NCBI GenBank assembly: GCA_900539195.1
Contig: UQBC01000003.1
Location: 1-64,000 of the forward strand
DNA length: 64,000 nucleotides
From: an uncultured Oscillospiraceae bacterium
GTDB lineage: Bacteria > Bacillota > Clostridia > Oscillospirales > Ruminococcaceae
Reading direction: 5' to 3'
Of the stretch, positions 53,301 to 60,611 are shown piece by piece. A model generated the notes under the pieces. That model was given only the letters and a program-made list of their open reading frames with translations. It did no database searches and was not told the DNA's origin. The translations under genes were made by a program, and so were the position numbers. The stretch's first letter is position 1, and every line of letters starts with the position of its first letter.

Positions 53301-54182
53301 CTGAGCCGCCTTGTGACCTGCTATTCTTGATGCAACGCCGAGCTTCTTATTGTACTTGTAACGGCCGAACCTTGCAAGGTCATATCTCTTTGCGTCAAAG
53401 AACAGGTTGTTGAGGTGTGTCTTTGCAGAATCAACCGTAGGGGGCTCACCGGGTCTTAGCTTTCTGTAGACTTCAAGAAGAGCCTCTTCTGTATTCTTGG
53501 TCGAATCCTTTTCCTGAATAGTCTGAACTATTCTGGGATCCTCACCGAACAGATCAATAAGATCGTCGTCACTGCTGATACCGAGCGCACGGATAAACGT
53601 CGTAGCGGGTATCTTTCTGTTCTTATCTATACGGACATAATAGATGTCATTCGAGTCCATCTCATATTCGAGCCATGCACCTCTGTTGGGGATAACAGTA
53701 GACTTGAATAACTTCTTACCCGTTTTATCGTAGTCAAAGCCATAATAAACGCCGGGGGAACGAACGAGCTGTGAAACTATTACACGCTCTGCGCCGTTGA
53801 TAACGAACGTACCGCTGTCGGTCATCAGAGGGAAGTCACCCATGAATATCTCATTTTCTACAACTTCACCCGTTTCGGTATTCCTGAGCTGTGCTTTTAC
53901 TCTTAAAGGTGCAGCGTAAGTCGTATCACGCTCCTTGCACTCTTCTATAGTATACTTCGGGGTCTCGTCGATACGGTAATCAACAAAGCTCAGTACCAGT
54001 TTGCCGTTAGCGTCGGTAATAGAAGAAATATCCTTGAATACTTCCTTTATACCCTCGTCCAAGAACCACTGATACGAGTCCTTCTGTATTTCAATGAGAT
54101 TCGGCATTTTCTGAACTTCATTGATCTTGGAAAAACTCATACGGGTATTTCTACCCAGTTTTACCTGCTTGACATTCACCAT
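50394..54182 (-). CDS. rpoB: DNA-directed RNA polymerase subunit beta
   Basis: The protein has 1262 residues from the ATG at 54182 ([10 protein letters not shown]). An in-frame GTG at 54194 is inside the ribosome site (AAGGAG) and was rejected. The rifampicin region is wild type by motif: [20 protein letters not shown] keeps the Asp, His and Ser usually altered in resistance. The lysines of the catalytic centre ([25 protein letters not shown]) and the C-terminal clamp part ([20 protein letters not shown]) are present. The last 70 residues are a long acidic tail, as in several Clostridia. rplJ and rplL are not upstream; repeat copy B and an unrelated gene are. Confidence 0.99.
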   Translation of the reverse strand: [1262 protein letters not shown]

Positions 54183-54319
54183 GGGCTTTACCACTCCTTA
54201 ATTTATTCGTAGGGATTTACTGCATCGGATTTTCCGCATAGGACTGAGCTTTTCGGCACTTTTCGACCCATGACGCATTTAACCTCAACGCATATAAATC
54301 CATTATGATACATTTTAGT

Positions 54320-54348
54320 ATTGTACCACATACGAAGGGCAAAGTCAA
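54320..54348 (-). promoter_or_regulatory. sigma-A promoter of rpoBC
   Basis: On the minus strand TTGACT (54348-54343), 17-base spacer, TACAAT (54325-54320). The leader to rpoB is about 130 bases with no L10-type structure that I recognise. Bases 54349-54484 upstream of the promoter hold no gene that I can support. Confidence 0.88.
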
Positions 54349-54484
54349 TAGAAAAATCGCTTAACTTTTGTCTTTATTCTCATTTTTCTATAGTTGTTTT
54401 GACCGAAAATATGTCAAAATGCCGATTTTTCCATATAAAATTTATATATACATATTCCTTGTTGATATGGCAGGAGCATATGCG

Positions 54485-54517
54485 AAAAAACGGCAGACAA
54501 GATTGTCCTGTCTGCCG
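54485..54517 (-). terminator. terminator formed by the distal hairpin of repeat copy B
   Basis: On the minus strand CGGCAGACA (54517-54509) pairs with TGTCTGCCG (54499-54491), followed by six T (54490-54485). It would end transcription of the gene at 54796-55653, but is separated from it by the repeat block and a second copy of the same hairpin. Confidence 0.75.
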
Positions 54518-54787
54518 CAGCTTGTAGAAAAAGTCTGTTTTTTCAAAAAAAGTGCTTGTTCACAATCCCTATCCCAAACCCCTTCCCCGTGGCGAAGGGC
54601 TGTGTATGCTTGGTTGGCTCTGCATCGTGCAGAGCCTTAGGGCATACACGCCCGGCATCCGTGCCGGGGCTATTTTACTGGGGCTACCGCCCCTAGTCCC
54701 TGTTGGGGGCTACGCCCCTCAACCCCATTTTCAAAAATACAGAGGTTTATCGACAGACTGCGGCAGACAAGATTATCCCGTCTGCCG
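54491..54787. repeat. GC-rich repeat element, copy B, bracketed by duplicated hairpins
   Basis: The two bracketing hairpins (54491-54517 and 54761-54787) are 27-base direct repeats of the form CGGCAGACAAGATT..CTGCCG with only two differences. The block between them shares ATCCCTATCCC (54564-54574), AAACCCCTTCCCC (54575-54587) and a 26-base identical stretch (54702-54727) with copy A. It has an extra internal part (54601-54668) with hairpins such as GGCTCTGCA/TGCAGAGCC and CCCGGCA/TGCCGGG. An imperfect inverted pair lies at its ends (CTTGTAGAAAAA and CTGTCGATAAAC, the latter on the other strand). No conserved reading frame is seen. Confidence 0.85.
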
Positions 54788-54795
54788 TACTGTTA

Positions 54796-55653
54796 TTATC
54801 GCGCTATTGTCCATAGGCAATAGGGTACGATCTCCGCTTTACAGTTCTCTCCCCCTTTTCTTTCGAGCGGATATTCCGATATGCACACTGCCGAATAGCT
54901 GTGGCATCGGTGCTTATCGTTATTTTGCACAAATCCCGCATTCTCAAGATTTGTTTCATCAAAGCCATCCGCCGAAATATACACTGTGGCAAGCAATGTA
55001 CCTTTTTCACTGTACACTTTTACTTCAAGAGATCCGTCAAGCACCGCTTTTCTTTCGCCGAGAACAGGAACGCTTTTCAGAAATATATCAACATATACTT
55101 CAACATTACCGCCGTATGTCAACCTGCACAACGGTTTGCCTATGTCAAGCATTGCGAACTTGCCTGCCGTATCAGAATAATCCACCGGCTTTCGGTTTAT
55201 CTCATTTACCTTACGTTCCGCCATTACCTCATCAAGCTCAGTAGTATTGCTTTCGCCGCCGGTAAGCTCAGACACCGCAGATGACATATTTCCGCTGCGT
55301 TTTTCATTCCATCTCAGTATTCCGACAAGATCAAGTTCATGCCTGAGTTTCGCCGTATATTTTTCCTTGCCCGTTATGACAGCTCTTGCATATTGCATTT
55401 GTGCTTTCTGCTTCTCGACGTTTCTCACATTGTATTCATCACTGCTTCTGTCGGAAAACGCATCTGTAGAATTATCCTGCGTACAGTTGTCTGTCGATAA
55501 TTCCGTTCCGGCGTTTTTTCCGTTTCTCTTTGTAACAAGAATAGTTATGAATACCTCCGATAATATTGCCAAGGATATGAACAACACCGTAAATACAATT
55601 ATTTCTCCTGTATTATCAATGTAATGTGTAGCCATAAACCATCTCATATACAC
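54796..55653 (-). CDS. unrecognised membrane-anchored protein
   Basis: The protein has up to 285 residues; the start may be the GTG at 55653 or an ATG at 55647 or 55635. I do not recognise it. There is one transmembrane helix near residues 17-41 (GEIIVFTVLFISLAILSEVF), then a polar linker rich in Asp, Ser and Asn (about 45-85). A soluble part follows, with a beta-rich region around 165-235 (CRLTYGGNVEVYVDIFLKSV, LDGSLEVKVYSEKGTLLATV) that could be an immunoglobulin-like or C2-like fold. It is divergent from the XRE gene and ends nine bases before repeat copy B. Confidence 0.6.
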   Translation of the reverse strand: MYMRWFMATHYIDNTGEIIVFTVLFISLAILSEVFITILVTKRNGKNAGTELSTDNCTQDNSTDAFSDRSSDEYNVRNVEKQKAQMQYARAVITGKEKYTAKLRHELDLVGILRWNEKRSGNMSSAVSELTGGESNTTELDEVMAERKVNEINRKPVDYSDTAGKFAMLDIGKPLCRLTYGGNVEVYVDIFLKSVPVLGERKAVLDGSLEVKVYSEKGTLLATVYISADGFDETNLENAGFVQNNDKHRCHSYSAVCISEYPLERKGGENCKAEIVPYCLWTIAR

Positions 55654-55776
55654 ATTTTCTCTTTAGTACTTATAAGTTCTATTTTTATCGTTATACCGCG
55701 TAAATGTGATAAGGTCAATAATACCGTCAGGTTCTAAGTACTTTCATAAAGACTAACGACATAAGGAGATGGATTT

Positions 55777-55992
55777 GTGTATTTTCAGCGGTTGCGTGAC
55801 CTTCGTGAGGACAAGGACTTAAATCAGACGCAGATAGCGGAAATGCTCGGCATTAAGCAGACTGTCTACTCAAGATATGAACGCGGTTTTCAGACTATTC
55901 CCGTCGAGCATTCACTGACGCTTGCCGACTTCTATGACGTATCAACCGATTATATTTTCGGAAGAACAAACAACAAAACGACGGCAAAATAA
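55777..55992 (+). CDS. small XRE-family helix-turn-helix protein
   Basis: The 71-residue protein is almost entirely one HTH_3 domain (LRDLREDKDLNQTQIAEMLG, IKQTVYSRYERGFQTIP, LADFYDVSTDYIFGRT). The start is a GTG at 55777 with AAGGAG nine bases upstream. It probably dimerises on short palindromes. The 123-base gap to the divergent membrane protein gene contains AAGTACTT-like motifs twice (near 55665 and 55737), candidate operators. A strong terminator follows. Confidence 0.88.
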   Translation: MYFQRLRDLREDKDLNQTQIAEMLGIKQTVYSRYERGFQTIPVEHSLTLADFYDVSTDYIFGRTNNKTTAK

Positions 55993-55997
55993 AAAGA

Positions 55998-56032
55998 GCA
56001 GCGACTGCATACACGGGCAGCCGCTGCTTTTT
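55998..56032 (+). terminator. terminator of the XRE gene
   Basis: GCAGCGACTGC (55998-56008) pairs with GCAGCCGCTGC (56017-56027) with one mismatch, then TTTTT. It lies between the convergent XRE and GH2 genes. Confidence 0.85.
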
Positions 56033-56051
56033 ATTCGCAGTTAAAACAGTT

Positions 56052-59000
56052 TCAGCTAAGCGCAGGCTCTATCTCAAACCAGTCAAAGTCAAAGTCACAT
56101 CCCGGAAGAAAACGGAACTCCACCTTTACCTTTCCCCTGATATCGGGAAGTCTGTGTGATACCGTGATCGGCATACCACTGCCGGGAAACTCAACTATCT
56201 CTTCGATCCTGCCATTTTCGGTATGGAAGTGAACATGGATAGAATCGTTGTCGTGGCGCGTCATTCCATGAATACGGATAAGACTTGTTCCGTTATCAAA
56301 ATCCATGTCGTCAAAGTCGAGAAATACGTTGTTGCCGATACCCTTTACGCTTGTTCCGTCTTTGGTGTAAGTATCGCCGTGGATAAGGTTGCAATCGACA
56401 CTGCAAAGCCGTTCATAAGCTTTCCGGCGTGGCGTGAAAAGAAAGCCGCCAAAGTCAATGCGCAGATCGGTTTTATCAAATTCAAAATAGATATCCTTTT
56501 CTCCGGTCAAGCGGCTTGACAGCTTATAATGATTGTCCTTGTAGGTTTGCCACTCAAAGTTTGCCTGATAGGTGAATTCGCCGATAAGGGCAGAGTTTTC
56601 AGCACCGGGATAGCCCTCCCAGAGTCTGAAACCAAACGGGCAATCCTTGTGCCAGTTTATAATGCGGACAAGAAATTCATCTGTGCCATACTTGCCGAAA
56701 TCGGTCTTTTTAAAGCCGACTATATTGTTGTCGGCAGTAATGCTTACTCCTCCGCAACGTACCTCATCCATAAGTGATATGCTATCTGAGTAAAGGCAGG
56801 CGGTAACAAACGTATAAGGGTCGAAAACCGGCTGTCCGAAGCCGTTTGCGGTAAATTCATACTCGGACAGCACCTGCGGAAATTCACTGCCGTTGTCGGC
56901 ACTACAGCGAAGTCTGAACGTACCGTCGCCGTTTACATGGACTACAGCTGAAAGATTTTCACTTTCTGTAACGGTCGCAATATTGGTTTCGATCCCGCTT
57001 GCGGTTACTATGCTCCACTTCAAAGAACGGTATGTTGCATTTGGCGGGAAAATTGTTGCGACAACGTTACAGTCGTTGTTGTCGGGCGTAAGCTCAATTC
57101 CGGTGCTTCTTTCAAGTTCAATTTTTCTTATCGGAACATCAGAACCTATTTTATAGTCGCCTTTGTCGGTAATATTTTCAAGCGTTGATATTCCATCTCT
57201 GATATCCGACTTTACCTTTTCAATAGTAATTACGGATTTTTCAAGTCCATTACCCTCAGCCGTTACTGTTATAACGCCATCAGAAGTATCAGCCGAGATA
57301 TACGCTACCGCTTTACCCGAGAAAAGTCTGCGGTCAGCCGACTTGTAATTGTCATAGTCAGTGCTGTCGCCGTTATCAAAGCCGACAAGTCTTCCTCCGT
57401 CTACTGTAAGGAATATCCTGTCCCTTGCGTTCTCAACGGGATTTCCGTCCTTGTCAACGGTTGATATTGTAACAAAAGCCAGATCCTCGCCGTCTGCCTT
57501 TACAGTGTCACTGTATGCCAAAAGAACTATCTTTGCGCTGTCGCCGAAAGAACGCTTTACATCTTCATAAACCGTGCCGTCCATAGCGGTAGCCTTAACT
57601 CTTATCTCACCCTTTTCATAAGGGATCTGCCAGTTTACCGTGTATTCATCGGGGTGCTTTACCCCACAGCTCCTGCCGTTTACAAATAGTTCTACATCAC
57701 CTATATTCGTGTATGCGACTACATCAATAAGCTGACCCTCGTTGAAATCCCAGTAAGGCATAAGATGAAGTACAGGCTTATCTGTCCAGGCAGACTGATA
57801 TAAGTAGAAACTATCCTTGCGCAGTCCTGCCGTATCGATATTGCCATAGTAAGAGTTCTTGGTAGAATACGGCGACGGCTCTCCTATATAATCGCTTCCC
57901 GTCCAGATATACATTCCGGCGCAGACATCTATATCACGGTTTAAAGCTATTATCTTCTGAGCGGTATCGGCAGACGCTCCTGCACGGCAGTTGCCGAGTG
58001 ATGAGCATTGCATATCGGGGTGAGTAAGGAACGCCGTACCAAGCGGAAAATGATACACTCCTCTGCTCTTTACACCCGATGTAGTTTCACTGCCGTATAT
58101 CTTCCAGTCGGGATGCTCCTTGTGGTGCAGCTCGTACAGTCTTTCAAGATAGTTGTATCCCACAAGGTCGACCTGCTCTGCACAGTTCTGTGCGCCCTCC
58201 CACGGCATATAGTTTGAGCCGATTGTTGTCGGTGCATTGCAAAGCGGATCGCTCTTCCTGACTGCTGTATGAAGCATTCTCGCTACCTCACAACCACGCG
58301 GCGAAACATGAGTGTCATATATCTCGTTGCCCACGCTCCACATTATAACGCTCGGATGATTTCTGTCACGGCGTATCCACGAGGCAACGTCTTTCTCGTA
58401 CCATTTATCAAAGAACCTTGCATAGTCAAACTCGGTCTTTGGGCGCTCCCACATATCAAAAGCTTCACTGTCAACCATTATGCCCATTTCATCGCAAAGC
58501 TCCATAAAAGCCTTTGCAGGCGGATTGTGAGAAGTTCTTACAGAATTTACACCCATATCAAGCATACTCTGAAGCTGTCTTCTTGCCGCCGACTTGTTGA
58601 AAGCAGCACCAAGACAGCCAAGGTCATGGTGCAGACAGACGCCGTTGAGCTTGATATGCCTGCCATTGAGATAAAAACCGCTGTCGGGCTTATATTCTAT
58701 TTCACGCAGTCCGACGTTTTGTGCGCTGCTGTCGATCACCTTACCGCCATTTTTCAGGTTTACAGATAATGTAAGCAAGTTGGGACTGTCAATATCCCAT
58801 ATGTATTCATCGGTAAGCCGATTCAGCGATAAAGCGGTTTCAGTTACCGTTTCAGCCGGGATTTCAGCAGAATAAAGAATATCGTTATCCTTAGCAAGCG
58901 TAAATTCTATTGTTAACCCATCGGGGTTTACAACTTCTGCCGACAGCTTCACGTCAAATCCGTCCGCTGTTTTATCGGTATGGAAGTACACGCCGTCGGT

Positions 59001-59438
59001 CGCAAGGTAGCTCTTCTCTGTAACGATAAGATAAATGTCACGGAAAATACCCGCACCGGAATACCAGCGTGTGTTGGGACTGCGGTGTCTTACAAGTACC
59101 TTTATCTCATTTTCGCCGTCGTGGAGCTTTCCTGTCAGGTCAACCTCAAAAGTGCTGTAACCGTACTTGTTTTCGCCTGCGGCTTTGCCGTTTACATAAA
59201 CGGTGCAATCCATATAAACGCCCTCAAAGTAAAGACGTACGCTCTTATCGCTTACCTTACCGAAATCATATTTCTTCACATAACGTCCGAAAGAAGTTTC
59301 ATAAAGATCCTTTGCATTGCAGATAAGCCAGTCATGCGGAATGTCAATCGGCTTATAATCTGCGTTCCAATCGTTTTCAAGGCTGTCGTCCGCTTTTGTC
59401 TTTGCAAAGCTCCAGTCGTTATTAAAAAGCGTCTTCAT
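56052..59438 (-). CDS. glycoside hydrolase family 2 enzyme with C-terminal Ig-like and CBM-like domains
   Basis: The 1128-residue enzyme has a GH2 sugar-binding domain (about 1-140), Ig-like middle domain (145-250) and catalytic TIM barrel (255-590). The acid/base is E372 in WSVGNEIYDTH and the nucleophile is E451 in IYGSETTSG. A DUF4982-like domain follows (MPYWDFNEGQLIDVVAYTN), then two Ig-like domains (one Big_2-like), and then two beta-sandwich modules resembling carbohydrate-binding modules, the last ending FLPGCDFDFDWFEIEPAL. It is probably a beta-galactosidase; a beta-mannosidase role is possible given its neighbour. No signal peptide is present, although the accessory domains are usually extracellular. 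It lies 16 bases after the GH26 gene. Confidence 0.9.
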   Translation of the reverse strand: MKTLFNNDWSFAKTKADDSLENDWNADYKPIDIPHDWLICNAKDLYETSFGRYVKKYDFGKVSDKSVRLYFEGVYMDCTVYVNGKAAGENKYGYSTFEVDLTGKLHDGENEIKVLVRHRSPNTRWYSGAGIFRDIYLIVTEKSYLATDGVYFHTDKTADGFDVKLSAEVVNPDGLTIEFTLAKDNDILYSAEIPAETVTETALSLNRLTDEYIWDIDSPNLLTLSVNLKNGGKVIDSSAQNVGLREIEYKPDSGFYLNGRHIKLNGVCLHHDLGCLGAAFNKSAARRQLQSMLDMGVNSVRTSHNPPAKAFMELCDEMGIMVDSEAFDMWERPKTEFDYARFFDKWYEKDVASWIRRDRNHPSVIMWSVGNEIYDTHVSPRGCEVARMLHTAVRKSDPLCNAPTTIGSNYMPWEGAQNCAEQVDLVGYNYLERLYELHHKEHPDWKIYGSETTSGVKSRGVYHFPLGTAFLTHPDMQCSSLGNCRAGASADTAQKIIALNRDIDVCAGMYIWTGSDYIGEPSPYSTKNSYYGNIDTAGLRKDSFYLYQSAWTDKPVLHLMPYWDFNEGQLIDVVAYTNIGDVELFVNGRSCGVKHPDEYTVNWQIPYEKGEIRVKATAMDGTVYEDVKRSFGDSAKIVLLAYSDTVKADGEDLAFVTISTVDKDGNPVENARDRIFLTVDGGRLVGFDNGDSTDYDNYKSADRRLFSGKAVAYISADTSDGVITVTAEGNGLEKSVITIEKVKSDIRDGISTLENITDKGDYKIGSDVPIRKIELERSTGIELTPDNNDCNVVATIFPPNATYRSLKWSIVTASGIETNIATVTESENLSAVVHVNGDGTFRLRCSADNGSEFPQVLSEYEFTANGFGQPVFDPYTFVTACLYSDSISLMDEVRCGGVSITADNNIVGFKKTDFGKYGTDEFLVRIINWHKDCPFGFRLWEGYPGAENSALIGEFTYQANFEWQTYKDNHYKLSSRLTGEKDIYFEFDKTDLRIDFGGFLFTPRRKAYERLCSVDCNLIHGDTYTKDGTSVKGIGNNVFLDFDDMDFDNGTSLIRIHGMTRHDNDSIHVHFHTENGRIEEIVEFPGSGMPITVSHRLPDIRGKVKVEFRFLPGCDFDFDWFEIEPALS

Positions 59439-59454
59439 ATTCTCTCCATTTATC

Positions 59455-60423
59455 TCAGTACAGAACGGGAAGTTTATCCTTTGTTACGACATATTCACTG
59501 TTATACACCTTTTTAAGCTGTTCATGCGTATTGAATTTTTCTGTAAGGCAGAACGGCTTTGACCACGTCATATATGACGACCAGCCGACCTTTTCCGATA
59601 CTACCGCTTCGGGACTCGGCAACGTACCTGTTTCACCGATAATCGTTATTTTCTTCGCACTTGTAATCTCGCAGAGGTTATAATACATATCACTCTGTGA
59701 AGTATGCTCATGTTCGGGCGGGTACATATCCCTCGATATGATATCAACGACATCATCGCCCGGATAACATTCGGGAACCTGCGAGTTCCATACCCATATA
59801 AGATTGTCAAGATGAAACTTGTTCGTGTATCTGTCGTGCATAAGACGGAACAGCTTTTTTACCGTATCTGCGCCCTTTGCACCCCACCAGAACCAATCAC
59901 CGTCGCCCTCGTGGAACGGCCGCCATAAAATCGGAACGCCTTTATCGCAGAAAGGCCGGAGTATCCCTGCCATTGTATCCATATCGGAAAGCAGCGCCTC
60001 GTTTTCAGGTGTGCCGTCAATCACCGCCTTGCTTGCGTCAAAGTCGGTATTCTCGCTGAAAAACGATTTTGACCTGCCGTAAAGCGGAGAGAACCAGTGC
60101 CAGCACATAGTGATAAGCCCTTTCTGCTCTGCCCACTCCCACGCTCTTTTAAGCGTGCCGTAATTTTCTGTGACCTCGGTCATACATTCTTCATCGGTAT
60201 CGTAATAGTTGATATTCGGCGAATATGACAGCAGTTCAAAGCCGAGAAGTGCAGGCTTTTTTCCCGTTACATCTTCTATAAGGTGAAGTTCTTCCTGTGC
60301 CATAGTCTGAGTATGCTGTCCCGTTATGATTTTTTCATATGTTATATCGGACAGGTATTTCAGTACATTGCGCACACCCTGCTGTGCGTTGGGGTTTGAT
60401 GGGGTATATAGTTTATCGCTCAT
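59455..60423 (-). CDS. glycoside hydrolase family 26 beta-mannanase-like enzyme
   Basis: The 322-residue single-domain enzyme has GH26 hallmarks: TGQHTQTM near the N-terminus, CWHWFSP (107-113), the acid/base E172 in LWRPFHEGDGDWFWWG, and the nucleophile E264 in TIIGETGTLPS. It should cleave beta-1,4-mannan or mannooligosaccharides. It has no signal peptide, so it probably acts on imported oligosaccharides in the cytoplasm. It is the first gene of an operon with the GH2 enzyme and starts after GAGAGGAG. Confidence 0.92.
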   Translation of the reverse strand: MSDKLYTPSNPNAQQGVRNVLKYLSDITYEKIITGQHTQTMAQEELHLIEDVTGKKPALLGFELLSYSPNINYYDTDEECMTEVTENYGTLKRAWEWAEQKGLITMCWHWFSPLYGRSKSFFSENTDFDASKAVIDGTPENEALLSDMDTMAGILRPFCDKGVPILWRPFHEGDGDWFWWGAKGADTVKKLFRLMHDRYTNKFHLDNLIWVWNSQVPECYPGDDVVDIISRDMYPPEHEHTSQSDMYYNLCEITSAKKITIIGETGTLPSPEAVVSEKVGWSSYMTWSKPFCLTEKFNTHEQLKKVYNSEYVVTKDKLPVLY

Positions 60424-60457
60424 TAAAGCGTTCTCCTCTCGTGTAAATCTTTATGTA

Positions 60458-60486
60458 ATCATAGCATAAAAGCCCGGCAATGGCAA
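60458..60486 (-). promoter_or_regulatory. sigma-A promoter of the GH26-GH2 operon
   Basis: On the minus strand TTGCCA (60486-60481), 17-base spacer, TATGAT (60463-60458), 35 bases before the GH26 start. Confidence 0.75.
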
Positions 60487-60568
60487 TAGCATTATGTGCC
60501 GATACAAGAAAAAAATTTGAGCCTTGACCTGTACGGATACATTAATGCAATTCCTGCACGCGCACAAC

Positions 60569-60605
60569 AATACCCCTTACCGGATCGCTCGCAATAAGGG
60601 GTATT
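60569..60605 (-). terminator. terminator-like hairpin after the CapA-domain gene
   Basis: On the minus strand AATACCCCTTA (60605-60595) pairs perfectly with TAAGGGGTATT (60579-60569) across a 15-base loop. Only a weak T-rich tail (GTTGTG) follows. It lies seven bases after the stop. Confidence 0.65.
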
Positions 60606-60611
60606 CTGTAC

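Noticed and set aside
46126..54182. Antibiotic-resistance changes in rpsL, rpoB or rpoC
   Set aside because: The S12 lysines and the rifampicin-region Asp, His and Ser are the sensitive-type residues by motif.
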